Assembly: GCF_017654505.1 (NCBI RefSeq)
Contig: NC_054565.1
Coordinates: 1,135,616 to 1,199,615, forward strand
DNA from: Polyodon spathula
Taxonomy: Eukaryota > Chordata > Actinopteri > Acipenseriformes > Polyodontidae
Length of the DNA stretch: 64,000 bases
Direction of reading: 5' to 3'
In this document: positions 14,295 to 27,248 of the stretch, one piece after another
Numbering within the stretch: position 1 is the stretch's first letter
Layout of the letters: the number at the start of each line of letters is the position of its first letter
Notes under the pieces: generated by a model
What the model was told of the DNA's origin: nothing
The model's database searches: none
Seen by the model: only the letters and a program-made list of their open reading frames with translations
Made by a program: the position numbers and the translations under genes

Positions 14295-15595
14295 GTTTCT
14301 AGCCCCAATTCCAGGACTCATGTTTCATGCTTTCTAGTATGTGGGTTCTGAATCTTGGAAGTGGATGGCACCTCAGTTTATCCATGATACAAGAGACCTG
14401 GCATTTTGGTCAGAGAGCACAGTGTTTTTTATTGCTGGAAAGCATTGCTGAGAATTGTGAGCCGCATCCCTGATTCATCGATTATTCCTCACCATGGTCA
14501 CTAATTTAAGAACTATAATTTAAAAACTCTCCACTGACGTGCCAGGCTAGAAGGATATTCTATAGCATGGCCATGATTGAGGCTGAGCTGATAGAGGGTT
14601 TGTAAAGTACAATTTGGGTCTGTTGGAATTGGAATTGGAAATGTCATACAGTTTTAAAAAACACTAGAAGTGAGGATCACTGAATGGATTGGGTTTGAAA
14701 ATACATTAGAGTGCTACATTCACTTTTTTATGATTGATAGGGAAGTGTTTAGGATCGCAGGCTGGGCATTTTAAGGCATACATTGCATCGGATAAAAACC
14801 CATATATTTATCTAGCTGACAAAATGCATCAAACATGGGCAGCAGTTCTGTGTTTGAAGACCAGTGATTCAATCATATAAACAGATCTGAGTAGACCTGT
14901 CCATTTCATTTACTGTGGCTTGAGTTAGTTCAGCCATGTTTCATGGGAGGTCAAGATATGTCTGCCTGCTGATTTAACAAAAAAAAAGACTGCAAGGAAA
15001 GCATGAGGCTCCTGAGTCTGACCTGTCACCTGCTGACATACCTGTGTTTAAAGTGGGGGTGAGGATGTCAATTTGGGAGCTGCATATGTATTGCATAAAA
15101 AATAAGCTACCCAGAACCAGCATTACACAGTTAAAATAACTGCAGTAAAGTTGGCCTGACAGAGACAAAATAAGTTTATCTAATCTTTTTTATTTTATTT
15201 ATTTTTTATTATTTTTATTTGTCTCCCTGTGGACATGTATTACTTTGCAGCTCACTGAAATGAATGTAATTATGAGATGGATTGCTTACTGTCTAAATTC
15301 CAGAAAGGCTATATGATCCATTGGTAGTTTTTTTTTTTTTTTAGTTTTTTTATTTTATTATAGGCAAATGTGTAACACAGATGAAGGCATAAGATGGAAA
15401 GTTTGTCAACTTGATTTTTGCTGTGTTTTCTTTGAATGCAGTTATAGACTCTCATTTTAATCCAGTTCACTCAGAGTTTAAGCTATCCTACTCCAGTTGT
15501 TGTAAACCTGATAATGCAAAGAAGATGAATTAACTGCATTCTAATTTTTTGTTCTATTGTGATGAGTAAATGGGTATACGACAGTCCTTTGGATA

Positions 15596-15960
15596 AAGAT
15601 GAATACAATTGATAAGCTGTTTACATTATCTAATGCACCATGGCACATCAGTCTAGGCAACGGCTTTCTAATTAGTTTTGAAATGTGCTTTAATTAAAAG
15701 CAAGTCTTCTGTCAAGGTACATCGGGGATATCTTATCCCAATGAACTCTTTTTCAACATAACTTGTACTGTAGCAAATTAATTGACCCGAGTGCAAGGAG
15801 TTTTTAATTAATTGACTTTGTTATTGTAACTGTGTGAACCAACTTTTTAGTCAGGGCAGCGCAGGTTGTAACTTTTTGAGGGAAATCTTCCCACAGGCTT
15901 TCCAGCTTTTGTACATTTTAATTAATGGGAATGACATACCTCGCTGCGTTAGTTGTTTTA
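15596..15960. promoter_or_regulatory. Candidate conserved noncoding element, TAATTA-rich (intronic)
   Basis: About five TAATTA/TTAATTAA homeodomain-type cores occur in 360 bp (CTAATTAG, TTTAATTAAA, AATTAATTG, TTAATTAATTG, TTAATTAATGG). They sit among non-repetitive sequence, with a TATC/GATA pair in GGGGATATCTTATCCC. This resembles a forebrain-type enhancer. Function is inferred from composition only. Confidence 0.3.
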
Positions 15961-16483
15961 AATCGAATTGAGTTTCTGCCACTTTTTTTTAAGAAACTTG
16001 ACTCCGTTCATGCTTTCTTTCGGAATGTCTAGTCTGTTTAATGAGCAGGTTCTTCCCTGGTTTAACTGTTCCTTTATGTGCAGGAGGGACCTGGGGTGTT
16101 TAACAGTGCTTTCACTCAGTCTTTCAGTCAAAGACTTGTGTAAGACATTACAATAATAGACTGGAGGGGCTATAGTTAAATACAAATAATTACAAAGTAT
16201 AGCTAATTTAAATGTGACACTATTTCCATCTCCATATATATATATAATTTAAAAGGGGGAAATAATGTGCAATGTTAATTTAATGACATTACATTATATT
16301 TTACTCTGTTACTGTTAGAATGTTAATACATGGATTGGAAGGGGTTAACAAAATAATCTCTATCAAACTGATTCGCTATAAAAATAGAATCTACCCTAAA
16401 CTGAGAGCTTCATACAATTTTAATAATTTTAAGAACAATAGCTGCTAGAGATTTATAAATACTAAAGGATGTTGTTGACAACG

Positions 16484-16505
16484 CCACCCCCCCACCCCCC
16501 CCCCC
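16484..16505. repeat. C-rich homopolymer tract
   Basis: Runs of 7 and 11 C separated by single A in otherwise AT-rich sequence. Strand asymmetry gives G-quadruplex potential on the minus strand. Confidence 0.97.
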
Positions 16506-17879
16506 AACCCTGATCAGGCCTGTTCATAAGACACTTGGCGTTTTAGGGTATTCAATGAATTGTTTGAATCAGACTGACAATAATAGTTCCATGGTACCAC
16601 TATGTATTTCCATTTCCATCCCTTCCCGTATTTGAAAGCTGGTCTTTGCTGATGGTTGCTAATTTGAAGCTGTTAAAGTGAAGCCTGCATTGAGCTGAGA
16701 TTGACTGGATCAGTTGCTCCGGTGGAACCCATGTTTTCATTTGAATTTCTCTTAGAACCAGCCAAGCAGAACCCGCCGGACATAATAAAAAAAACATTTC
16801 ACGCTTTTTCTACAGTGAAAAGGGCCCTGTCACAGAAACATCTTGTTAATCAACCTGATAAAATAAGAGAAAAACCTTCACGCGAAGGTCGAGGACAGCG
16901 CTTGAGCTTAGTAAGACAGAGCAAGGGAGATTTATACGAGAGGAACCAAGCAAAGCTGAGCTATTTACCCATGCATGAAATAAAACATCACTGCCAAAGG
17001 GACCCAAGACTACTCCTTTATATTTCAACAAGGCTGTTCCACAAAGTTTTTATTTATTTATTTATTTTTAAATTGATCTTCATTTTTAAATGATGTGCCA
17101 GTGGAAAACAAAACAAAACAAAACCAAAATATTCAGTCAGTACCACTTTATTGTGGTGTGTTGTAAAGAATTGCAAAGGTAAAACTTATATTAAAGGTAT
17201 ATTTTTATATTGTGCTCAGCATTTTATTTTCCACTCCATCTGATACTATGCGGTATCATACTGTATGTAACTTTCAATATCTTCAAATGAAACTGCCTTT
17301 TATCAACGTCTGGAAGGGTCATTGCCTTTATTAATATTATGACTCAAATATGTGACGATATTGGTATATTTAGCAATAGATATGCCTGCAGATTATAATA
17401 GATAATGTCCATTAAAACGATTGTGAGCAGTATTGATGGGTTACTTTTATTTTTTTTTACAAACTTAATCACAGAATTTAATTGAATTCTCAGAGTATAT
17501 GGGTTTATGTATGGCATCCAGTTTACTTTTACAAATATGTGTGACATATTTAAGTTTATTACTGTGTAAGAGCATGTTGGAAATGTCAGCTCTGTGGTTG
17601 CTTCATATAAAATGCGATCACCTTTTTATATTGTATTGTTATAACAGTGCTAGGTTGAAAATGCGGCCGGGGGGGGAGGGGGCAATCGAACCTGGGGCCC
17701 ACAGGAAACTCTTCATTGGCCTTTTTGCTTTGGTGGGTTGGGGTGAAAAATTGTTTGGGCCTAAATAAACTGTAATTAAAGACGGGTGTCTGTAACTGGG
17801 CTCTCTGACCAAAAGAGATTATTTTAAAGTCATTGGTCTCTTCAAGGCACTGAGCTCAATTGTATTTGTTTTATTATTA

Positions 17880-18175
17880 TTCATAGGAAGGACCTCGTCA
17901 TCTTTGACTCACTCAGTTGGACATCTTCAGATCTCTAGATTTAATTAGATTATCAGAATAGTGACGGCTTGGATACTAATGGGCAGTCGTTAGGTTTAAT
18001 TCACTGGCTGACGTGACTTAATTCTGGCTTCGGTCATAGAGGTGTCAGTCAGAAAGCTGTTCCATCGGAGCGGGTTGGTGAACTTCACAGATCCACAACT
18101 GCACTCCTGTCATGATAAATCATGTCATTTCAGTAGGAATTCTCATTCTTCAGCCTCTTCATTTTACATTTTCCT
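17880..18175. promoter_or_regulatory. Candidate conserved noncoding element (intronic)
   Basis: Non-repetitive block with TTTAATTAGATTATC, GGTTTAATTCACTGG, a TGACGTGA CRE-like site and TGATAAATCATG. Conservation untested. Confidence 0.2.
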
Positions 18176-21100
18176 GCCTAATTTTGAGAAATGTTTACAA
18201 ATTATTATTTTTTTAATACAGAAAGATAGGTATACACTGCAATGTTTAGAAGAAAACACTATCTCTCTCGTGAGTAAAAAGTGAGAAACGTGTTCCCCAT
18301 CCTATTTATAATGTGTGTATAAAAATATAAAATCGAGATTAAATACATTGCTGCAATACAGACAACACAGGAGGCATAAAATGATGCGTTTCTTGTAAAC
18401 GCTGCGAGGTGTTCGGTAACACTTTAATATCTGGCCCAGTAGGCTTTATTGAGATCATTTATTACAGTGGAGAGTCAGTGGACTATAAGGTCTTTGATCA
18501 CACAGTATGTAAATCCTAGCAACTTCACTACAGTTAAGAGCTCAATCATTCTCAGAACCGGATCATAAAAAACACGATTCAATGAACATTGAGGGTATGT
18601 TTACCTGTATGTGTACTTTAACTGAGGTTTGGACCAGAGTGAAATTCTCACTGGCTTTCATTACTGCTTGCTGAGGGATAATGCGGTGTGGTGAAAAACA
18701 AGCGTTTTCTGTTCACTGGAGGTTCAGAATCTGGTTAAATATCAATACTCAAAAAAAGAAATAAATAAATAAACACAGCCAGTGTTGTAAATACATCCTG
18801 TTTTCAGTTCATGGACTATTAGGAAAGCAGACTCAGGTTGCTAATGAGACTGAAAGCTCTCTCCTGAGATGGCCTCGGGCTAAAATGATGCCAATGCTGC
18901 TGTGCTTGGTTTGTAAACTAGCCTGCAGACTGCAGAGAGAGCTGTCATAGTCTACTGACTTCAACAATGTGAAAGGTGAAAACAAACAGGTAAGAGAAAA
19001 ACAACAACAAAAAAAGCTTTCATGAACTGCCATCCCCAATTCTACTACTGAGCGGTGCACAGAGACATAGGGGACTGACATTACAGAAGCGCTTAGCAGA
19101 ATTTGCATTTCTGTGTTGTTTGCCAATGGCTTATATTTAAAAATAAACCCCTGATGCACTAGTGATTATCTAGAAATGATAAATCTGCATTCCATTTTAT
19201 AGATTGTAAAGCATTGTAAAGATGTTGTGATGAGGTGCCATTTCCTTTGTTATTGCCAAACCCTAAGAAGTGCTGTCATTTTGACAGAAAACAATTCCTC
19301 AAGCCATTGACAACTGCTATTCTGTCTTCACAACGAAGCATAGTGTTAATACAGGCATTTTCCAGTACGTCTTAGCCTGTGTACATGTCATCCAGGGCAC
19401 AGAACATACAACACAAAGTCAAATCACACTTTTTAAAATATATTTCATAGTAGTTGCTGAGTAAATAATCATAATACGTAAGAGATGTCATTCTGCTTTT
19501 CAGTTAAAAAAAACAAAACCTCATCCACAACTATTCAACATGGCTGAATTTAGAAATACCAAAAGAAATTTAATAAATTCAATGGCATCAATTCGACTAG
19601 AAGTCTTTTTCGATGTCCTCAGGGTTGCATCAAAACCACCCTACCGTACGCCTTTTTAATAAGCCTAAAACTTTTTGAAAGGCAGCCAAGAAACTTTTGA
19701 GTGAAGTAAATAGATAATAGTTTTCACTTCAGGGAATGTGAAAGAATGACTTAAATACGTGCTGAACAAATGTCCCCATTTGTCAGATACTGAGCCAAGC
19801 TGGCTGAGTATCCTGATTATTGACATTCCTCCAGACCTACCAAGTCGTGACCTCCTGCTGTGATCCCATCAGCTACAGGATACCAGCTTCTCGCTGTCAC
19901 TCTGTATCCAGCTGGCTGATGGACAGCCCCAAAGTGTTAAAAAGACTTTCGTTTGTAGCAGCTGTCGATATATACCACAGGGCTGAGGCAGCAGAAGAAC
20001 AGAAGCAGTAGTTAAATCAATGTAAGTTTTTCAAGACTGTCGTGCAAGCACAAATATAAAGAATTGCATTACGTTGACCTTAAGACCTGCAATGAAAAGG
20101 GCGCAAACGACAAGATTAGTTAGTTATCCTCAATTGTGCCCCTTTCAAGCTCAACACAGTTTACAGTAAATTACTTTAACAACTAGTTGCTCTTTGCCTT
20201 TTGTGTGACACAGGCAAGACATTTTTCTGGAGGGATGTGTAACCATTCCCTGGTGATTACAACTAGGGAATGGCGATTTGGGGGTGAAAAAGATATATTC
20301 TCCAGAATGGCTTTTTGAGACACGTGGATACAAAAGCACCTGCCAGCCGAGCACTATCCGCCCCCTTTGAAAGTCAGTTAGAACTGTCGTCCATTATGAC
20401 AGAGACTGTCTTGAAGCAGACAGATGGTGTTTTTCCAAAATAAATGCCATGTATACTTTTTGCATAACAAATTGGTTGATTAATCAGTCACGCCCAAGGG
20501 CTGAAACGACATATTAAAGAAAGGTGAGGTCCACTGGTCTCTACAGTAGACGGTGTGTTATTTATTTTGGTGTGTATTTGAAATAACATTTTATTTAAAG
20601 CGTATTTGTTTGAATTTTCAAGCATTTGTTCCAGCACTATTTCATGCAAATTTAAATCAGAGAATATTCTAAGCAAAGTGATACACTTTATTTCTAAGTC
20701 AGGTTGACACAACATTGTTTGTATCTGTCTCTCTTTCCAGTGTTAACACAGTCATGTGACTTCAAGCCATGACAGCCAAGATTGATCTGACTTCGAGTCG
20801 GGCTATCTATGGTCTACCTTTTCAGTCCAGTTCATTACTGGCTAATATGGTGTTTTGAATCAATAGTAATGACTCCTATCAGCGGCGCTGGCAATTTTGT
20901 ACAAATAGCAGTTTTTATTGAAAGAAAGAATTGCATTTGTTTAGCTGAAAGTGACAAACCACTGCCATTACCCCCTCTGACCTTGACAAAAGATATGCAA
21001 ATCATATGCAAATCACACTTGTTGGAAATATAGGTGCATCTCAAAAATGACTCACTTACATGATGACATCAAATATTAAAAAATAATAACAAAAAACTGC

Positions 21101-22859
21101 AGTTCAGTTTTATTTTAAAAGTTGAATCTTAGCTATCTGCTTGTACATTCTTCCATAGTTTAAATGACTGTAATTGAAGATGCCTTTGTGTTTACATGTA
21201 TGACCAATTCCAGGTTAGAGAATCAAGGTCATACTCTTCATTGACATTTTGTTACTCATTTTCCTACAGACTATTGGTTGCTTCTTTACAGCACCGAGAG
21301 TTGGTTGGTTGAGTTTTGATACAACTATTCATGGCTATTTCAGTAATTCAGTTGGACTCTCTGTGGTAATGCAACTGACAAAATTAGATGTTATTATTTA
21401 CAATAGCCCTGTAATAGGGTATTATAATGTATCCCTTTATTAGCATCCCATCATGTCATTTTTTCTCTTTTAATTTCAGGAAGTTATTAACTACAGTACT
21501 CACACAAGCTGTTCATTGCTTTGTCTAGCTTTTGCATTTCAAACAATTAAACAGGACTATAGAACAAAACAGAGAGCCCTCCTGGGACTTTCTTGACTGC
21601 AACTAATGATGCATGGACCCAACAGCACAGGTGTGTTCTGCAAATAATGCACCTAAGCTAAAGAAGTGCTTAAGTGGAAGGCTGGCAAGAATGGACCTAA
21701 TATTAAGAGCAGGTTCAGCAGGAGCAAAGAACAGCCAACCCAAAATCTAATGACAGTGGTGGTGGAGGATGTGTACATATAATCCAACCTGCATTAGAAA
21801 CTAACATGGCAATGCATTATGTAGATTTGAAGGTGAATATATACATGAAGGTCGATTATTTGACAGATGCAATAGTCTAAGATTTATTTCTTCCCCTTAA
21901 GCTCACTGGCAATTCTGTGTGTGACCACAGAACGGAACGAATAGGCATCATGCTATAAACGTTCCAGGTGCTTTTAATAGCAGTTGTTTTCTTCCTTAAA
22001 AGGGTTTTAAAAAGGGTAGGAGTACAGTTTACTGTGCACCGGCTAACAAGCAGACAATAGTAATCTAAAAACTACCAGTATTTTTAAAGCTGAATGCAAT
22101 ACTACTCCTTTGGGATCATTGGATTATTTTTTTTTTAATAGTCATAATTTGTGTAGCAGTAACAGGTTATTGTTTTTTTTTTCTTTTAAAAGCAAAATGC
22201 GGAAACACTATAAATGTAACATTTGGCTGACACTGGAAGCGTTGTACTGTACACAAACATCTCAGTGTATGATTTATATGCATATCATACCCTACTGTGT
22301 AAGCACTTTCCTTGTTAAAATGGTGCAGAGGAATGGCTAATACAAAACTTTTGCAGTTATATCCTTTGCAAAAAAAATGTAAATAAGAAAACAAAATACA
22401 ATCCTGTAGACTATAACTGAATTGTCACTCAACAAAAACTGTGATCGCAAAATAAGGTATTTATTGTCACACATGCTATTAAATGTATATAAAATGCCTG
22501 ACTAAAAAGAAACTTGATTTACCTCTGCTAGGTTTTTGCTATAATGTACAGATGTTGGCCATTCAATGCCAGCAGTAAGCACATGCAATCTGCAGGTAAA
22601 ATGGATTATTCCTGTCCTGTTTAATAAGCTGATGTTGCTAAAAGACGACCTCAATGAATCTTGAGTCTTGGTAACTTATGTAATGTCAAAAAACAGCTGG
22701 CGTCAGAACAACCATGGCTAATGTTTTTGAGTAAGTAGAAAATTACAAAACAAAAGTACAAAACCAATAAAAAAAATAACAATAATATAAATAAACAACA
22801 CATTTGACCAAGCAAAATTGTTCTGGATGAGATAGTAAGACATGGCTAATTATCTGTTC

Positions 22860-23110
22860 TTTCCAAAATCAAAATGAACAACCTGATTTTGGCAGCGATG
22901 GACAGGGTTTAGAGAGTATAAATAAGGACAATCGAAAACAGTTCACAATTTATGCCTCCTGTTTCAAAGAGCATGCTGGATATATTAGGCAGTTATGCAC
23001 AAACGGATCAACGAACTGTTGCCGAGCAACCCCACTTTTACCACCCCTATCATGTATTCTAATAAATCTAACTGGCTTTCTGATTAGTCTCACGTGGTAA
23101 GGATTACTGT
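22860..23110. promoter_or_regulatory. Candidate conserved noncoding element (intronic)
   Basis: Complex repeat-free stretch containing TATAAATAAGGACAAT (SOX-like ACAAT core), GTTGCCGAGCAACC (a near-palindromic RFX X-box type site) and CACGTGG. The RFX-like motif is the most specific sign. Conservation untested. Confidence 0.25.
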
Positions 23111-23739
23111 TTCATAGAAACTGCTATGGTTAATGATAAAAAAAAAAAAAACATTCAGTAATTTATACAAGAAAAATGTCCCCTCAGTAATTGGGGCACA
23201 TTAGCCTTTTCTGCGAGGCATACCAGTGTCTTGACACTGTACAGGATGGAAAGTCAAACCCTGCTGTCACAATAATTAATTATGATCCTTGGTTGTTACA
23301 CCCAAAATGTCCTAATGGTTTCTGGGAAAAATCTTTGGTTTGCTTTGGCATTGCTTTGCTGGCTATGGCTGATCACTGCAAAGTCCGGACCTTCAGAGGT
23401 GCTCCGCCTTCAGGCAGATGCCTGAATTACATCAATGTTTATAGAGCTGCCATAGAATGTTTATAATGGCTTCATAATGAATGTATAATGAATTGTGATT
23501 TAATCGAGCATGTGATGAAGTTTGATATACTGCAGTACATATCACACCCCAAAGCTGCCTAAAAGGGTATCCCATGTACACTACCTGCAGTAAACTCAGT
23601 TGTGATAATACTGCGTTATTGATTACGCAAAATTCCAAAAGATACACAGCCTGGTGACCAACATACCCAAACAACCAATCAGAAAGGGTGTAACTCCAGT
23701 GCAGTGTGATCAAACATATCATGTAGTGAGCAAAACAGG

Positions 23740-23741
<2 letters not shown>

Positions 23742-23807
<66 letters not shown>
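23742..23807. repeat. (AAT)n microsatellite
   Basis: 22 clean AAT/ATA units, the same motif as 9676 but on the other strand. Confidence 0.99.
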
Positions 23808-24670
23808 GTTCAAGAACAGCAATGCAAGTTCATTTAATGCTGGTATCTCTGAGTTTAGTTTGACTGGTTAGGGAATAGTTAAACGTTTAGCAGACGAGAA
23901 CTAAACCAAATATCACCTCTCTAGATACCAAATTATTATCAGGTCCTGTTTTTTACACTGCAAGCCTGTTAGCCATCAGGCATTCTACTAAATCTGGAGC
24001 AACTGCCCTACCACCCTGACAGTACTGCCTTAGGACATCAAATCTGCAAACTCAGCACACATACTATTCATTAAAAGCTCATCCATCTGCAGTGCACAAT
24101 CTGGTACTTCTGTTTTTTTCAGTTCTCACGTCATCTCTTTGAATTATTGGTGTTCTCTCAAGCAAACTACATAAAAATATTTGGCTAATAACCACAATAC
24201 GGTACGGTATGTGTGTACTGTATAAAACTAAAACAAAACTCAATACTATATTCTAAATGATATTTTATTGGGGCTGATATTTTGTTTTTTATGTAGCATG
24301 GAGAAGCATTAAATAACTTTTTTGTGTATTTCTCAGGTTTATTCTGGAGTAGGACAGTTCTGCTAGAAAAATAGATACAACATCATTGTTTAAACTTGGT
24401 TTTATTGAGTTTTAACCTGCTTGAGGTGATTAAGGTTGATTTGTTTAATAAGTCTTCATGTGTAATGACACTGCATACTCCATCGTTGTGGTCTGTTTGA
24501 GGAATTCTGATTTCAGCCAGGATATTTTGTGTGGACAAAAACCATTAAAAGGCAAAAGAGTGGCCTCTGCCTTCTAATGTATAAATGCATGTGGAGTTGT
24601 AATCTTTCCTCTATTTTCAATGCCTCAAAATGACTTGATACAGTGTTACTACACTGGCTCTAGAGGAATG

Positions 24671-24688
24671 TTTTTTTTTTTTTTTTTT
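24671..24688. repeat. Poly(T) tract
   Basis: 18 T in a row. Confidence 0.97.
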
Positions 24689-25987
24689 AGAGAGATACTC
24701 TATTAACTGCAGCATCCAGATTGTTAAAGTTCACAATAGTGTATGTTTCCACCGTTCAGGATTTCATTGTCAAGCAAGTCCATCTCTCAGATCTTTAGTG
24801 TTTTTTTTTTTTCCTTGTTGTTAATTAATCAGCTTCTTCCCCTAAATGACCTAGGAAATGCGAATGTGAAGTTAAGGCATTCCAAACTTTCTTAACCCTT
24901 TCACAAAGTAGGACAGGCTACTTTGTAATTTTCTGACTGACATCCACCTGATATTTTAATTTTCTCTTGAACTATATTCTGATAACACTAAATATAACAT
25001 ACATGATTCTGCAAATGTAGCCTTTCCGATGCTTTATGAAGCCTAAAAAGTATACGTTTTTGGGGTTTTTTCCTGCCCACAGTGATACTAAAGCTCAATC
25101 TTCTATGTGCTGAGCTTCTTCGCCAACTTGAAATCTCATTGATCTGATTACAGGCATGTCTAACTTTAAACAGCAGTATGTAGCCAAAACAAAGGCTTTT
25201 ATTTCCTGTGAAGAAATATTGATTAAGAAGCCATCAAATTACATAAATAGGCCTTGTGTTCTCATTTTTCAAAGAAATGTATTTGATACTTAATTCATTA
25301 ACCTAGTTAGAGCCAGCTACCACATTTTCAGATGGAAAATACATGATTTCTACAATGTGTTTCTTCCAAAATGTGAAACCTATCCACACAGCAAATGGAA
25401 TTGCACGACAGGTAACATTTATGGAATTATTTTGTTATATGACTTTTGTTAGCCTGAAAACAAGATACAGCTTTTATTAGTAATTATGTTACCTTCTTGA
25501 ATGACGGGTTCATGAATTGAACACCTCTCCCTGCAGAGACCCTCAGTTAACACAGGCTTAATAAAACCCAAGTAGTCATCAAGCGTACGCTGGATGAATA
25601 TTATATGAGTGGATTCCAGTCCGGTATTGTTAGTTCCATTAGCATTCATCAAGCAAGGACACCTCAGGGAGAAACTGTTTCCACATGGCATAATGCACAT
25701 GAGCCCTTTTGTACATCGATTCATTTATGCTAGAGCTCTTTTACATGAAATGCAAAGCAGAGTTAATCATTCGTCAAGCTCAGATCACTGCAATGTGCTT
25801 CACGAATGCAGAAGAAAAGCTCTAAAAGACTTTATTTCCAATAGACAAGCATATCAGAGACATTATATATCTTACATGTCGTGGACGTCTGTGTGCTCCA
25901 TATGTTTCAGATATTTAGTTTTGAAAGAAACACGTGTTGTAACAATCATGTGTTTTCTTTTTAAGACATGAAACCTGATACAAGGTT

Positions 25988-26063
25988 AAAGAAAGTTTCC
26001 ATGTCTTATTATAAAGAAAGTGTCCATGTCTTCTTACTTGTGTTCATTACTTGTGTTCGTCGC
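25988..26063. repeat. Two adjacent tandem duplications (25 bp x2, then 13 bp x2)
   Basis: A 25-bp unit starting AAAGAAAGTTTCC at 25988 is repeated at 26013-26037 with three differences. Next to it, a 13-bp unit TTGTGTTC(A/G)T(T/C)(A/G)C occurs at 26038-26050 and 26051-26063. The block ends about 160 bp before the assembly gap. Confidence 0.85.
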
Positions 26064-26221
26064 TTCAGCTTTACGCTAAAGGCACAATATGGACAAAAAT
26101 AACAAGCCTTGTGTGAAGTATATACACCCATATACATTACTGTATGTTGCATTGTCAAAAACACTGCAATCAATTAAAAAAAAAGAATATACAGAGCTTA
26201 AATAATAAATAAGGAGTCAAT

Positions 26222-26721
26222 NNNNNNNNNNNNNNNNNNNNNNNNNNNNNNNNNNNNNNNNNNNNNNNNNNNNNNNNNNNNNNNNNNNNNNNNNNNNNNN
26301 NNNNNNNNNNNNNNNNNNNNNNNNNNNNNNNNNNNNNNNNNNNNNNNNNNNNNNNNNNNNNNNNNNNNNNNNNNNNNNNNNNNNNNNNNNNNNNNNNNNN
26401 NNNNNNNNNNNNNNNNNNNNNNNNNNNNNNNNNNNNNNNNNNNNNNNNNNNNNNNNNNNNNNNNNNNNNNNNNNNNNNNNNNNNNNNNNNNNNNNNNNNN
26501 NNNNNNNNNNNNNNNNNNNNNNNNNNNNNNNNNNNNNNNNNNNNNNNNNNNNNNNNNNNNNNNNNNNNNNNNNNNNNNNNNNNNNNNNNNNNNNNNNNNN
26601 NNNNNNNNNNNNNNNNNNNNNNNNNNNNNNNNNNNNNNNNNNNNNNNNNNNNNNNNNNNNNNNNNNNNNNNNNNNNNNNNNNNNNNNNNNNNNNNNNNNN
26701 NNNNNNNNNNNNNNNNNNNNN
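26222..26721. other. Assembly gap, 500 N
   Basis: Exactly 500 N, again probably a placeholder of unknown true size. It ends 412 bp upstream of the Eph terminal exon, so it could conceal the preceding SAM exon or intron sequence. Confidence 0.99.
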
Positions 26722-27133
26722 GGTTTTTCCATTTCTGGGTAATGTTGCTAGCTGGTATTGATTTCTGAGAACAGTTGCAAGCCTATTTTGTTAAAGACTT
26801 TGTTGTACCCAACTCCCTGACAGGTCTAAATGTTTACTTATTAAGCTTTCATGGTCTGCCTGTCCTAACCCTTGGTGTTCCAGCACACTAAATTAATTAC
26901 AGGGTGTTTTTTATAGACACTTCCAACTGTGTGGGGCATAATTGTTTTTGTAATCTGTATCCCACTGTACCAGCTGGTACGGCCAAAAAAGTGTTCTTCA
27001 CTTTCTTAAAAGTTAAGACAGTCATAAACCGTACCAGCCACTGCTTTTTTAAAAAATATGTTTTCTTTAATATCCTTTCTGGTTCCGGATGTACTGTAAA
27101 TCACTTGAATTGCCTGTCTTGTTATCTGTGCAG

Positions 27134-27248
27134 AGATGTGATGAGTCTGGGGATTACTTCTCTCGAGCATCAGAAGCTGATCCTGAGTGCCATTCAGAGT
27201 TTACGAGCGCAAGTCATACAGATGCATGGCCGAGGGGTCCAGGTGTAA
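27134..27248 (+). CDS. Terminal coding exon of an EphA-class receptor tyrosine kinase (EphA10-like favoured, EphA7-like possible), partial gene
   Basis: This 115-bp exon encodes the last 37 residues of an Eph receptor, a membrane receptor tyrosine kinase that binds ephrins in contact-dependent cell guidance. A pyrimidine-rich acceptor ending TGTGCAG precedes it. Its first base completes a split codon, and the frame then opens DVMSLGIT, continues through HQK, ILSAIQ and RAQ, and ends HGRGVQV before TAA at 27246-27248. From family knowledge, this is the last helix of the C-terminal SAM domain followed by a class II PDZ ligand (Val-Gln-Val). From memory, EphA7 shares DVMSLGIT, RAQ and an HG-G-(I/V)QV ending. 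EphA10 shares the Glu-His in place of the usual Gly-His, the LSAI stretch and the GVQV end, so I lean to EphA10. Receptor family is nearly certain; the paralogue is not. All other exons are missing from the window or hidden in a gap. Confidence 0.9.

Larger units (their letters stand above)
1..27133 (+). other. Presumed 3'-most intron of the Eph receptor gene (partial, contains two gaps)
   Basis: The acceptor of the terminal Eph exon lies at its right edge, with a pyrimidine-rich stretch before CAG at 27131-27133. I looked on the + strand for the expected preceding SAM exon (Trp-Leu plus Lys-Met-x-x-Tyr type motifs) and for kinase motifs (His-Arg-Asp, Asp-Phe-Gly) and found none. The preceding exon must lie upstream of the window, in the 500-N gap ending 412 bp before the terminal exon, or be too diverged for me to see. 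The stretch holds microsatellites, MITEs and TAAT-rich blocks, listed separately. Confidence 0.5.

Noticed and set aside
16701..17093. 130-codon open frame on the + strand (first ATG at 16731), the longest free of gap bases
   Set aside because: No recognisable domain, runs into a TTTA/TTTTTA low-complexity end, the minus strand is also open there, and one or two frames of this length are expected by chance.
17660..17720. GCAATCGAACCTGGGGCC, like a reversed tRNA B box, possible SINE
   Set aside because: No A box at proper spacing, no cloverleaf and no tail.
21026..21060. ATAGGTGCATCTCAAAAATGA, like the end of a fish mariner/Tc1 family
   Set aside because: Similarity stops after about 20 bp and no opposite end or TA duplication was found.
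24903..24926. 9-bp inverted repeat ACAAAGTAG / CTACTTTGT
   Set aside because: Too short and AT-rich; expected by chance in 64 kb.
25449..25971. Overlapping open frames on both strands
   Set aside because: Mutual shadows; neither resembles a known protein and neither has a convincing splice-site pair.
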